Shown piece by piece: positions 9,719 to 18,534 of a DNA stretch of 49,100 nt. The position numbers were made by a program, and so were the translations under genes. This DNA is from Streptomyces sp. GTDB taxonomy: Bacteria; Actinomycetota; Actinomycetes; Streptomycetales; Streptomycetaceae. Location of the stretch: the NCBI RefSeq assembly GCF_019510245.1, contig NZ_JAEKKT010000163.1, positions 1-49,100 on the forward strand. The letters run 5' to 3'. The notes below the pieces were generated by a model. It was not told where the DNA came from and did no database searches. It saw only the letters and a program-made list of their open reading frames with translations. Each line of letters opens with the position of its first letter. Position 1 is the first letter of the stretch.

Positions 9719-11219
9719 TGCCCCACTCCTCTGCGGCGGCGCCCTCGGGTACGGCGGATTCGGTGTCCGGCCCGTCCGGGCCGGCACTGTGCGTCCACGG
9801 GGTGTGATCGGACACCGGGAATCGTGGCTCCGGGCGCCACCCCGGGTCGGGTAGGTAGTCGATGCTCTGGCCGGGCTCTGGCACCGTGCCCGGCTTCGGG
9901 GCGACAGAGCGCCCCATTCCGCCCGTGACCTCCACCATGACCAGCGTGGCGTCCCCGTCGGGAAGGACGGAGACGATCACGGCCTTGTGACCGGCCGGCA
10001 TGGACGGGCTGATCAGCCTCGTGTCGGCGGCCAGCCGCACGGGATCCTCGGTGCGGACGGTGACCCGCGGTCGTGGCACCCGCCTGTTCTTGGCCGTGGT
10101 GACCGTCCGGCCGGATTCGGTCTCCACGACCGTCCCGGCGAACGCCTCCCCGGCGCTGCGCCGGTCCGCCCGCACGAACCGGTCGTCGAACGCCGTCTCG
10201 GACTCGAAGTCGGCCAGCGCGCGTTCCAGCCGGCTCAGCCTCCGGGCCGCGCTGATCGCGGTGTCCCGCTTGCGCTGCGGAAGGCCCCCGGCGTCCCGGT
10301 CGTCGGAGTAGCGGGTGAAGGCCGCGCAATCGCGTTCGAAGCGCCTGGCGGTCTGCGGCGCCTCGGGCACGGACCGCAGAAGCGATATGGCCTCCCACAC
10401 CATGCGCCAGGTGGGCTGGATCTGCCCCGCGATCAGCTCCCGCAGGTCGGACTCGGCGGTGGCCAGCGCACGCGGGTCACCGAGGGTGCGGGCTGTGTCG
10501 AACCGTCTGATCGCCGGCGCCAGGTCGCGGTTGTCGAATTCGGGGGAGGTCGTCGGGCCCGCTGGCGGGCACACGTCCGGGTTCTCCGCCTCGGCCATGG
10601 CCTGCTCGACGCTCAAGCCCGCCGGGGGAGAGATCCAGGCCATCAGGGAGGCGAGGTTCTGGTCCTCCAGCGTGCTCTGGCCGGTCGCCCAGTGCTCGGT
10701 GAGCATCCCGGTGACGGGCAGCAGAAGGGAGGTGCCTGCCTGCTCGGCCCTGTCGACCAGGAACGTCAGCCACATGCCGAACTCGGGGACGACATCCGGC
10801 ACCGCGTGAGGACCGGACGTCGAGCGGAAGCGGCACATGCGTCCCAGATCGGCCAGGGCCTTGACGCCGCCGGGGTTGGGCACCAGGACCTGCGGCGCGT
10901 CGGTGTACAGGGAACGCTCGTCTTCACCGCGGCGGTTGTGACGGAAGGAATCGATGTAGTCCACCACGATCCGGCCGAGACCGGCGGCGAACGCGAACCG
11001 CTGGTCCCGGTTGCGGGGCTGAGACACGACCAGCAGCGTCCCGGTCCTCCTGGAGGAGCCGACCATCGCGGCCAAGGGCGCCCCGGCCTCTCCGGCCATG
11101 GCCAGCGGGACGATCACCACCGGCCGGCCTGACAGACGCCGGTGCCGGTACTCGGTCAGCGGCACCGCCCGCATCGACTCCATCGCCTGCACATGCGCCA
11201 ACGCCGACAGTATGCTCAC
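9708..11219 (-). CDS. Unknown protein between nuclease and helicase genes
   Basis: A 503-residue protein not recognised from sequence. The N-terminal third has alternating hydrophobic strands (VVIVPLAMAG, TGTLLVVSQP). The middle is helical and arginine-rich. Residues from about 380 on include a beta-rich stretch (KAVIVSVLPDGDATLVMVEV) that could be a small barrel, followed by a proline-rich tail. No catalytic motif is visible. The GTG start overlaps the stop of the nuclease gene by four bases (GTGA), and its own end overlaps the helicase start, so it is made together with them. The tight coupling suggests a subunit or adaptor of the same machine, which is inference only. Confidence 0.7.
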   Translation of the reverse strand: MSILSALAHVQAMESMRAVPLTEYRHRRLSGRPVVIVPLAMAGEAGAPLAAMVGSSRRTGTLLVVSQPRNRDQRFAFAAGLGRIVVDYIDSFRHNRRGEDERSLYTDAPQVLVPNPGGVKALADLGRMCRFRSTSGPHAVPDVVPEFGMWLTFLVDRAEQAGTSLLLPVTGMLTEHWATGQSTLEDQNLASLMAWISPPAGLSVEQAMAEAENPDVCPPAGPTTSPEFDNRDLAPAIRRFDTARTLGDPRALATAESDLRELIAGQIQPTWRMVWEAISLLRSVPEAPQTARRFERDCAAFTRYSDDRDAGGLPQRKRDTAISAARRLSRLERALADFESETAFDDRFVRADRRSAGEAFAGTVVETESGRTVTTAKNRRVPRPRVTVRTEDPVRLAADTRLISPSMPAGHKAVIVSVLPDGDATLVMVEVTGGMGRSVAPKPGTVPEPGQSIDYLPDPGWRPEPRFPVSDHTPWTHSAGPDGPDTESAVPEGAAAEEWGNDD

Positions 11220-12355
11220 GCCGCACCTCCGAGACCTTCCAGTTCGGTGCGCAGCCGTGCTGCGTGCCGCAGGGCGTGGGCCATCTCGGACTGGGCCTCG
11301 CTGGGCTGCAGTTCGCCGTGGGCCAGCCCCATCACCATGGTCGTGGTGTCGATACCGCCGAACTGCTCGCGCACCACCGGCCCGAGGACATCCAGCGAGG
11401 CCTCCGCGCGGGCACGGCTGCGGCAGTAGAACGCCATCTCGCAGTGGTTCAGGCAGTCCGGACGGTAGGTCACCAGGACCCGGTCCAGCGATGCGGCCAG
11501 TTCCCCGGCCGGGCGCCGGGGCCGTTGCTCCTCATCCAGGTCGAGATCGAAGGTGAGGCCCTCGGGCACCAGGTCCACCAGGTCGCCGATGCGCTCGATG
11601 CGCGACAGCTGGCGGCTCAGCGCGGCCACCTGCTTGCGGGCATCGACGAACGCCGCGGTCGGCCGGTTGGTGAAGTCCTTCGGCGCGACCAGCACGACCG
11701 TGTCGGACACGGCCTGCCCGTCGATACCGGCCCGCGCGAGCAGGTCACGCAGCGCGATGATGTACGCGCACGCCTGCGTGGTCGCCGCCCGCACCTGCGT
11801 GGGATCGGCCTGCCCGTCGAGGATCGGGAAGCTCTTGATCTCCACGATGTGAAAGCGCCCGTCGACACGGAACGCCACCAGGTCCGGCTCCAGGAACGCC
11901 TCGTGCCCGCCGACCCGCAGGCGCAGCATCGGATGGTCGAACAAGGTGCCGTCACCGTCACCCCGGGCAGCCTGCAGCAGCACCTGTGCGGTGCGGTCGT
12001 GGCGCACCGCGGCGCGGCCGTCGCCGCCGACGTTGTTCAGGTCCTCGTACCCCACCTCCGGCAGCGTCAGCTGCAGGGTCTCGCGCAGGACCCGCACCAG
12101 CTCCGCGCAGCCGTTGTCCTTCACCATCGTCTCGAAGGCGTTTCCGCGCGCGAGGGCGAAGACGGACTGGCCGAAGGGCGAGGGGTGGCCGGCGTGCGCG
12201 GCGATTGCGGCCTTGTCAGAGCCGGAGGCGTCGAGCAGTGCCCGCAGTGTGCAGCGCGGGTTGTTCTGCAGGGCCGCCAGCGACCGGGCGTTGTAGTCCA
12301 GGCGCTTCGCGGATCCGCGAAGCGCGGCGAGGCGTTCGTCGACTGGTGCATTCAC
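11216..12355 (-). CDS. Cas4/AddB-like PD-(D/E)XK nuclease with putative Fe-S cysteines
   Basis: A 379-residue nuclease of the PD-(D/E)XK superfamily. The active-site set is readable: EPDLV (D158), VEIKS (E172, K174) and QACAY (Q194, Y198), the last matching the QxxxY motif of Cas4 and RecB-type nucleases. Cysteines at 35, 301, 305 and 311 (one early, then Cx3C and Cx5C) match the four-cysteine Fe-S staple of AddB/Cas4 proteins. These enzymes process DNA ends, usually with a helicase, and a helicase is encoded two genes downstream. The GTG at 12355 starts 48 bases after the preceding gene. No CRISPR array or cas1/cas2 lies nearby, so a role in adaptation is not supported. Confidence 0.8.
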   Translation of the reverse strand: MNAPVDERLAALRGSAKRLDYNARSLAALQNNPRCTLRALLDASGSDKAAIAAHAGHPSPFGQSVFALARGNAFETMVKDNGCAELVRVLRETLQLTLPEVGYEDLNNVGGDGRAAVRHDRTAQVLLQAARGDGDGTLFDHPMLRLRVGGHEAFLEPDLVAFRVDGRFHIVEIKSFPILDGQADPTQVRAATTQACAYIIALRDLLARAGIDGQAVSDTVVLVAPKDFTNRPTAAFVDARKQVAALSRQLSRIERIGDLVDLVPEGLTFDLDLDEEQRPRRPAGELAASLDRVLVTYRPDCLNHCEMAFYCRSRARAEASLDVLGPVVREQFGGIDTTTMVMGLAHGELQPSEAQSEMAHALRHAARLRTELEGLGGAA

Positions 12356-12403
12356 GGTCTCGTAGATCCTTGCGGGGGAGAAGGGACTGCTGAGCGTCAG
12401 GGG

Positions 12404-13249
12404 TCAGGCCCGGGCCGTCCGCAGGTACGTCACGCCCTGCGCGGGCGCGCCGAACAACTGCTGGTCGTCCTTGAGCGACTTGCGTGCCCGCCGGGCGGCC
12501 TCCGCCCGGGCGGCGCGGTCGGCGTCGGCATGCACGTCCAGCTCGGCCCCGGCGGCGTCGATCACCTGCTGCGGGTCCATCGCGCCCTCGTGACCGGCCA
12601 CGCTCCTCGGCAGGGCGTCGGGGATGTTCACCGCGAAGCGCCACAGCAGCCGCAGCGCCTCCGGACCGGGCCCGCCGGCTGTGGACTCGGCCGAGGTGCG
12701 CACGGCCTCGGCGATGCGGATCGCGCCGGTGAGGAAGTCCACGCGCGGTGACAGCGGGCCGATCATTCGCTGGTCCAGCGTCCAGGTGCTGATGGTGATG
12801 AGCGCCCGCACCGGCGTCAGCAGGTCGTGCGCCAGTGCCGGGCACAGGTAGTACGGCCGGGCGCCGGGGCTGGACCGGTAGGAGCGCTCCTCGTCCCGGC
12901 GCAGGCTGGAGAGCTTGGACGCGGACAGCTCGCCCGGGAAGAACGCCTCGTGCACGCCGACGATCAGTTTGGGGGCGGCCGGGGTCCCGAGCAGCATCAG
13001 GGCACGGTGGACGTGCTCGCGCGCCGGGAGCTGTGACCCCCGCGCGGCCGGAGCCGCTGCCGGTACGGGGTGAGGCGGGGTGGTGGCCGGTTCGTCGGCG
13101 TCGACGAGGGCGTCCCAGGCCCGCTCGGCGCGGCGCAGTTGCATCCGCAGCTCGCCGGCGCGCTCGGTGTCACCGGCTGCGGAAGCGTCGCGAATCGCGC
13201 GGCGCAGGGTGCTGATGCTCTTCTCCAAGGCGTCCAGCGGATCACTCAT
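12404..13249 (-). CDS. Unknown protein, first gene of nuclease-helicase operon
   Basis: A 281-residue protein not recognised from sequence. Residues 1-50 form an amphipathic helix pair rich in Arg and Glu. After a Pro/Ala linker, the segment EHVHRALMLLGTPAAPKLIV followed by ASKLSSLRRDEERSY looks like a winged-helix fold. The protein may therefore bind DNA, but this is a weak inference. The ATG at 13249 follows the CCAGA repeats of the divergent control region and opens the leftward operon, 135 bases from the sbcD start. A role as regulator or loading factor would suit its position. No motif allows a firm call. Confidence 0.68.
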   Translation of the reverse strand: MSDPLDALEKSISTLRRAIRDASAAGDTERAGELRMQLRRAERAWDALVDADEPATTPPHPVPAAAPAARGSQLPAREHVHRALMLLGTPAAPKLIVGVHEAFFPGELSASKLSSLRRDEERSYRSSPGARPYYLCPALAHDLLTPVRALITISTWTLDQRMIGPLSPRVDFLTGAIRIAEAVRTSAESTAGGPGPEALRLLWRFAVNIPDALPRSVAGHEGAMDPQQVIDAAGAELDVHADADRAARAEAARRARKSLKDDQQLFGAPAQGVTYLRTARA

Positions 13250-13252
13250 GCC

Positions 13253-13311
13253 CCAGACGTTACCAGAGTTCCAGAGCTTTCCAGACTTCTTCCCGAGATT
13301 CGGTGTACAGT
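13253..13311. promoter_or_regulatory. Divergent control region with four CCAGA repeats
   Basis: Between the divergent nuclease-helicase and sbcDC operons, CCAGA occurs at 13253, 13263, 13271 and 13281. The spacing is about one helical turn, and a related CCGAGA follows near 13293. The stretch is richer in A/T than its surroundings. TACAGT at 13306-13311 could be the -10 element for sbcD. Phased direct repeats on one face of the DNA are typical of cooperative regulator binding, so both operons may be controlled together. The binding protein is unknown. Confidence 0.45.
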
Positions 13312-13384
13312 CGGCGCCACCGAACCTCCGGCCGCAGCGGCGCAGCCCGCGCCGCCCCGCAGACCGTTCCCCTGGAGGCACCCC

Positions 13385-14707
13385 GTGACGGGACGCGTGT
13401 TCCACACCTCCGACTGGCACCTGGGCCGCCAGATCGGCCGCTACCGGCGTGATACCGAAGTCGACGCCGTCCTGGACGAGATCATCGACATCGCCGCCGA
13501 TTTCGCCCCCGACCTGATCGTGCACAGCGGCGACCTGTTCGACAGCTCCCGACCGGGCCTGGACGACCTGCGCCGTGCGGCGCAGGTACTGCGCCGCCTC
13601 GGCGAGATCGCGCCCGTGGTCGTCGTCGCCGGCAACCACGACACCACCTACGTCCTGGCGTTCCTGAAGTTCATGCTGAGCGACATGGGAACCCGCGAAG
13701 GGGACGAGGCCAGGGTCCGCTTCGCCACCGACGCCCGCCCCGACGGGCTGCTCGTGGCCGAATACCCCACCAGAGGCGGGGAGCTGACACTGCGCATCGG
13801 CGCGCTGCCGTACCTGCACCCCAACCGGTTCACCTACGACTTCGCCGACCCCGGCATGACAACCGCGGCCTACACCGAGCGGATACGCATCGTCCAGGCC
13901 GACGTGTACCGCCGCCTGGCCGCGGGCCGCGGCGCACGGGACGTCCTGATCTTCGCCGCCCACCTGTTCGTCGAGGGGGCCACCCCTTCCCACTCGGAGC
14001 GGAAGATCTCCCTCGCCGCCGAGTACGCAGCCGCCGCCGCTGACCTGCCCGAGGTCGCCTACGGCGCCCTCGGCCACATCCACAAGCAGCAGTCTGTCGG
14101 CCGTGCCGGCTTCCCGGCCCATTACGCGGGCAGCCCGCTGCAGATGGACTTCGGCGAGAGGGGCGACACCAAGGGCGTGGTGCTGGCCGAGGTCGGCCCG
14201 GGCATCGAGCCCCGCATCGACTTCGTGCCGCTGACCGCCGGCCGCCGTCTGATCCGGCTGGAAGGCACCTTGGAAGAGATCACGCAACGCGCCAGCCGTG
14301 TTGGAGACGCCTGGGTGAAGGCGGTGGTGAGCGTGGAGGTCTCCAACCCCTTCCTGCCGGACACCCTCGCCAAGATGATGCCGCAGGCGACGCTCGTCGA
14401 CATCGACGAACGCCGCACCGGGGCAGCCGACCGTGTACTGGACCGGGAGGCCTCCACCGGAGAACTCCCCGATGTCGAAGACCTGTTGCGCGACTACCTG
14501 CCCGGCCGCGGCACCACCGGCCTGGCTCTGGACCGTGCCATGGCCGCCCTCGCCCATCTGCAGGCCGAACCTGACCCCGACGATCCCGCCCCGTGCTGCG
14601 AGGAGAATCTGCTGACCGCGGCCATCGCCGGCCAACCCCTCGACACCATCGACCGCTCAGGCCTGCTGCCCGGCATCGACACTCCCGGAGCGAAGACAAC
14701 GCGATGA
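13385..14707 (+). CDS. sbcD: SbcD-like exonuclease, Mre11 family
   Basis: A 440-residue metallophosphoesterase nuclease of the SbcD/Mre11 family. The metal-binding motifs appear in order: TSDWHLG (D10, H12), HSGDLFD (D50), AGNHD (N84, H85), AAHLF and GHIHK. With SbcC it would form an ATP-dependent nuclease that opens DNA hairpins and trims ends or protein-blocked ends in the cytoplasm. The GTG start at 13385 has GGAGG nine to ten bases upstream. The stop overlaps the sbcC start (ATGA). Its divergent pairing with a Cas4-like nuclease operon suggests it is a mobile or defence version rather than the housekeeping copy, which is inference. Confidence 0.92.
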   Translation: MTGRVFHTSDWHLGRQIGRYRRDTEVDAVLDEIIDIAADFAPDLIVHSGDLFDSSRPGLDDLRRAAQVLRRLGEIAPVVVVAGNHDTTYVLAFLKFMLSDMGTREGDEARVRFATDARPDGLLVAEYPTRGGELTLRIGALPYLHPNRFTYDFADPGMTTAAYTERIRIVQADVYRRLAAGRGARDVLIFAAHLFVEGATPSHSERKISLAAEYAAAAADLPEVAYGALGHIHKQQSVGRAGFPAHYAGSPLQMDFGERGDTKGVVLAEVGPGIEPRIDFVPLTAGRRLIRLEGTLEEITQRASRVGDAWVKAVVSVEVSNPFLPDTLAKMMPQATLVDIDERRTGAADRVLDREASTGELPDVEDLLRDYLPGRGTTGLALDRAMAALAHLQAEPDPDDPAPCCEENLLTAAIAGQPLDTIDRSGLLPGIDTPGAKTTR

Positions 14708-17700
14708 AACCCCTGACACTGTCCATCATCGGACTCCGCAGCTACCCCACCCCGGTCACCGTCGACTTCACCGGCAAGAACCTGGTCGCCGCCCTCGGCA
14801 ACACCGGCGCCGGCAAGAGCAGCATGCTCGACGCCATCGTCTTCGCCCTGTTCCGCAAAAGCTCCTGGGACGCCAAGGAACCCCGGCAACTCATCGCCGA
14901 CGGCGCGCAGGCCATGAGCGTCGAACTCACCTTCCTGCACAACGGACAACGCTGGCACATCCATCGCACCATGCACGCCACCAACCCGAACGCAGCCCGG
15001 CACCATCTGAAGAACCTCGACACCGGAGAGGAGATCGACGGCGCCAACGACGTCGACCCCCGCATCAAGGCGATCCTGCAGATGGGCTACGACACGTTCC
15101 TGCGTGTCGGGCTGCTCCCGCAAGGCAAGTTCGACCGTCTCCTTGTCGCCGCCCCCAAGGAACGGAGCGCGCGGCTGAGAGAACTCTTCGGTGCCGAGTC
15201 CCTGGAGTCGGTCCAGCAGATGGCCGCCCGCCGTCGCGAGGCGCTCAAGGACCTGCTGGTCGACGCTCGGGCCAAACGCGAATCCATGCCGGCCGACCCC
15301 GAGCGGGCCGCCGAGGAAGCCGGCGCCGCCGCCGACGCGGCCGAAGCCCGCGCCGAACGCCTCAGCACCGCCGTCGACCGCATCACCGGGCTGCAGAAAG
15401 AAATCTCCGAAGCCCGGACCGCCGCCGAAAAGACGGCCGCCGCCAGAACGACCCTGTCGGCGCGCACGGTGACCGGCGCAGACACCGCCCTCGACGCACT
15501 CGAAGCCGTTGCCGCCGACATCGCCGCACGACGCGACGCTCTGGATGACCGCGACGCCCAAGCCCGAGCCCAGGAAAGCGAACTGACCGACGCGATCACC
15601 GCAGCAGAGGCGGAAGGAGAAGGCCCAAGCGACCTCACCAAAGCCGCAGTGATCCTCCAGACCCTCGCGGAGCACGCCACGGAACACCGCAGCGAGCGCG
15701 ACCGGATCGCCGAACTCACCGGACAACTCGCAGGCGAACGCGAGGACATTACCACGACCGAAACGGACCTGGCCGAGCGCGTCGCACACACGAAACCGCT
15801 CGCAGAGGCAGCCCGCGCCGCTTCGCAGGCGAGCAGAGAGATCCGCATCCGCGCCTCCACCGCCCGCACCGCGCTGACCACAGCCCTCTCGACGGCCCGC
15901 CGCGTCGCCGACACCGCGAGCGCCGAGGCCACCGCGGTGAGCGAACACCGGTCCGCTCGGGACGACCTCGGCCCGCTGGAAACGGCAACAGCCGCCGCCG
16001 ACAAAGCCCTCGCCGCCGCCGAGAAACATCTGGAAGCACACCGACTGCGCAACAGGGCCGCCGCGGTCGCCGCCGAACTGCAGCCGGGCGACGACTGCCT
16101 CGTATGCCACCGCCAGCTCCCGGCCGACTTCGCACCCGCCTCCACCACCGATACCGTCGAGCTGACTACGGCGAAAACACAGCTCGACGAGGCGAAGGCC
16201 GTACGAGAGGAGGCCGTGGAACGGCTCGCCGAAGCCCGCGCCACCGTGACCGAGGCCGAGAAGACGGTCCTCACCCGCGAGAAAGACCACCGGGACACAC
16301 AGCAAAAGGCACGCAAGGCCATCGCGGAAGCAGTGAGCGCGTTCGAAGACCTTGAGTCCCTGGCCGCCGGAACCGGCCGAGGCTTCGAGGCGGAACCAGC
16401 TTCGGCGACACTGACCGCGGCCACCACGGCCCTGGCGACCCCGACCACCGACGGTGCCGCACAACCGCAGGAGCGCCCCGAGCAGAACACCGCACCCATC
16501 ACCGACGCCATCGCCGCGTGCGAACAGACAGCCGAGGACCACGCCGAGCACCTGAAAACCGAAGAGCATCGCCTCACCGCCCGCCTCGAGGCAGAACACA
16601 AGGCGCTGGAAAGGCGCAAGGAAGCACACCGCCGCGCCGTCGACGACGCGGTGACAGCCTCCAAGAGGCACGCCCGCGCCGCGGCCAGGACCACCGCCGA
16701 CCTCCACGCGCTTCCCACCCGCATCCGGGCGATACTGCCGGACGAGGCCATCGACGTCACCGCCGACGAGACATCCGCTGCCGCCGCTGCGGTCGCCACC
16801 CGGCAGGCCGAAACCCAAGAACTGCTCGACCGGAGAGAAGCGGCCCGAGCGGAGAAGACCTCTGTACTCGCCCAGCAGCGCGCCCTCGACCAGGAGGCCC
16901 GCACCGGCCTGGAACGCCCGCTGAACGAACTGCGAGGCAACCTGGACGCCTGGGCCCATGCCGCAACCCAGGCGGTTGCCCACCTCGACGACGCCAGCAA
17001 CCACCGGATGCCCCAGGCCCCCACCGAGCCGGGAATCGCCGAAGTCCGGCAATTCGTCGTGGAACTGTCCGCGGTCACCCTGATGCTGGACGACCAACTC
17101 ACCGAACGCGCTACCACCGCCACCGAACGCGCGAACACCGCGGCGACTAGCCTTGGCGAGCAGGCCGCCGCGCTCCGCGACGTCGAGGACTTCGCCTCCG
17201 CAGCCGACCTGACAGCTCCATCGGCACTGCATCCCCTCGTCACCGCGGCTGCACACGCCAACAGAGAGATCGAAGAGCAGCGCCGGAAACAGCAGAAGGC
17301 GCTGGACACGATCAAACCGGCCGCCGACCTGGACTTCGCCATCGCCGCCGGCAAAGCCCGCTGCGAGGCCCTGGAGGTGCTGCGCACCGAACTGGTCGAC
17401 GCCAAGTTCCTGGGCCATCTCACCACCCTGCGCACTCACGCACTGCTCGGCGTGGCCAGCGACCTGCTCCAGCACATGACCGAGGGACGATTCGGCTTCG
17501 CCGACACCTTCGACATCGTCAGCCGCAGCTCCGGAGTCAACCACCACCCGAATCGGCTGTCCGGCGGTGAGAAGTTCCTGGCGTCGCTCGCCCTGGCCCT
17601 GGCGCTCGCCGAACTGCACTCCCGCAACGGGTCGAGCCTCGGCTCGCTGTTCCTCGACGAGGGCTTCGCAGCCCTCGACACCACCACACTCGACTCGGCC

Positions 17701-17904
17701 CTCGACGTGCTGCGCGCCCAGGCCGGAGGCAACCGCCTCGTCATGGTGATCAGCCATCTGCATGCCGTCGCCGAAGCGGTCGACGAGGTCCTGTGGGTGG
17801 AGCGGACCCCTGCCGGGTCCTCCGCACACTGGCTGACGTCAGCCGAACGCGACGACCTGGTGCAAGCTGATCTGGCCAGCGGCCTACAGGAACTCGCGCG
17901 GTAG
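14704..17904 (+). CDS. sbcC: SbcC-like ATPase, Rad50 family
   Basis: A 1066-residue Rad50/SbcC protein. Walker A GNTGAGKS is at 32-39, and a long Ala/Glu/Arg-rich coiled coil fills the middle. The zinc-hook CLVC (C465, C468) sits near the coil apex. The ABC signature RLSGGEKF is near residue 953, followed by Walker B LFLDEGFAALD. Two such proteins joined at the hook hold DNA for the SbcD nuclease. The ATG overlaps the sbcD stop by four bases. Length and motif set are normal for the family. It is followed by a relic of a tniQ-type gene, so the 3' boundary of this module is close to its stop codon. Confidence 0.93.
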   Translation: MKPLTLSIIGLRSYPTPVTVDFTGKNLVAALGNTGAGKSSMLDAIVFALFRKSSWDAKEPRQLIADGAQAMSVELTFLHNGQRWHIHRTMHATNPNAARHHLKNLDTGEEIDGANDVDPRIKAILQMGYDTFLRVGLLPQGKFDRLLVAAPKERSARLRELFGAESLESVQQMAARRREALKDLLVDARAKRESMPADPERAAEEAGAAADAAEARAERLSTAVDRITGLQKEISEARTAAEKTAAARTTLSARTVTGADTALDALEAVAADIAARRDALDDRDAQARAQESELTDAITAAEAEGEGPSDLTKAAVILQTLAEHATEHRSERDRIAELTGQLAGEREDITTTETDLAERVAHTKPLAEAARAASQASREIRIRASTARTALTTALSTARRVADTASAEATAVSEHRSARDDLGPLETATAAADKALAAAEKHLEAHRLRNRAAAVAAELQPGDDCLVCHRQLPADFAPASTTDTVELTTAKTQLDEAKAVREEAVERLAEARATVTEAEKTVLTREKDHRDTQQKARKAIAEAVSAFEDLESLAAGTGRGFEAEPASATLTAATTALATPTTDGAAQPQERPEQNTAPITDAIAACEQTAEDHAEHLKTEEHRLTARLEAEHKALERRKEAHRRAVDDAVTASKRHARAAARTTADLHALPTRIRAILPDEAIDVTADETSAAAAAVATRQAETQELLDRREAARAEKTSVLAQQRALDQEARTGLERPLNELRGNLDAWAHAATQAVAHLDDASNHRMPQAPTEPGIAEVRQFVVELSAVTLMLDDQLTERATTATERANTAATSLGEQAAALRDVEDFASAADLTAPSALHPLVTAAAHANREIEEQRRKQQKALDTIKPAADLDFAIAAGKARCEALEVLRTELVDAKFLGHLTTLRTHALLGVASDLLQHMTEGRFGFADTFDIVSRSSGVNHHPNRLSGGEKFLASLALALALAELHSRNGSSLGSLFLDEGFAALDTTTLDSALDVLRAQAGGNRLVMVISHLHAVAEAVDEVLWVERTPAGSSAHWLTSAERDDLVQADLASGLQELAR

Positions 17905-17917
17905 CGGCGCTGGCGAG

Positions 17918-17988
17918 TCAGGCGAGATGGTGGTCTCACCGGGCAGCGGGCCGGGCGCGGACGGCCACACGGTGCTGGCCCGGGTTGG
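17918..17988 (-). pseudogene. Relic of the N-terminal end of a tniQ-type gene
   Basis: Read on the minus strand, this stretch encodes TVWPSAPGPLPGETTIS. It matches residues 18-38 of the TniQ protein at 19853 (TMWPSAPGALRV-RPLPGEATAS) with a short deletion. The DNA is also alike: GCCGGGCGCGGACGGCCACA occurs in both places. The frame ends soon after and has no TniQ body. It is therefore probably a leftover from an earlier or rearranged copy of the transposition operon that ended near the sbcC stop. The segment is short, so this rests on one conserved block. Confidence 0.5.
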
Positions 17989-18135
17989 TGCGAAGACGGG
18001 TCCCGACGAGGAGCGGGTTCTCGCCTGGGTGCGGACTGGGTGGGGCGGTGCTGTTCCCGGCGAAGGAGCGCTGGGCCCTGTGGGCCGGGCCAGCGACGGT
18101 GCGGGCGGGTTTGACGGAGCTCCAGGCGCGGGCGG

Positions 18136-18534
18136 TTATGGGCCGGGGTGAACAGCCTGGACGCCGGTGCCCGCGTACGCCTTCGGCGTCAAGGTGAGCA
18201 GAAACCGGCCGCTCGGATGGGCGGCCGACGGCCGGGCGGCGTGGATGGCGTGGACGGCGGCCCAGGAGTGCCCGAAGCGCAGCAGTTCGGTGGCGGTGAC
18301 TGCGGCGTCGGTATCGAACGCTTCGATCCGGATGAACCGCAGTCCCTTGATGTAGCTGAGCAGCCCAGGCCGCTCGGTGTCGCCGGCCGTCAGCGACAGC
18401 ACCGGCGCGTACAGATCGCCGAGCCCGCCGGATGCCTGGACATAGAACGCGGCGACCGCCTCATTGAGGGGGTCCTTCGGGTCATATAGAGCAACGGCGG
18501 TGGTGTGATCCAGGACAACCGCGATCGCCGCCAC
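18136..18534 (-). CDS. PIN-like toxin, probably VapC type with altered active site
   Basis: A 132-residue protein with the outline of a PIN-domain toxin. The N-terminus AVVLDHTTAVALYDPKDP matches the VapC opening strand with its aspartate (D9). The C-terminal GRFLLTLTPKAYAGTGVQAV matches the usual LLTxDPxxYxGLGV ending. Two acidic positions expected in active VapC are replaced: alanine/tryptophan in the GHSWAAVHAIHAA helix, and threonine in LTLTP. Its RNase activity is therefore doubtful or uses other residues. The GTG shares its first base with the antitoxin TAG stop, so the two genes are translationally coupled. The assignment rests on fold pattern and context. Confidence 0.68.
   Translation of the reverse strand: MAAIAVVLDHTTAVALYDPKDPLNEAVAAFYVQASGGLGDLYAPVLSLTAGDTERPGLLSYIKGLRFIRIEAFDTDAAVTATELLRFGHSWAAVHAIHAARPSAAHPSGRFLLTLTPKAYAGTGVQAVHPGP

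Noticed and set aside
11216..12355. cas4 gene of a CRISPR-Cas locus
   Set aside because: The nuclease has Cas4-like motifs, but no cas1, cas2, effector or repeat array is present in the window. A general end-processing role is more likely.
14494..17829. Very long open frame on the minus strand opposite sbcC
   Set aside because: It is the GC-rich mirror of sbcC, with Gly/Val/Phe-rich low-complexity translation and no motif. sbcC has complete, ordered functional motifs on the plus strand.
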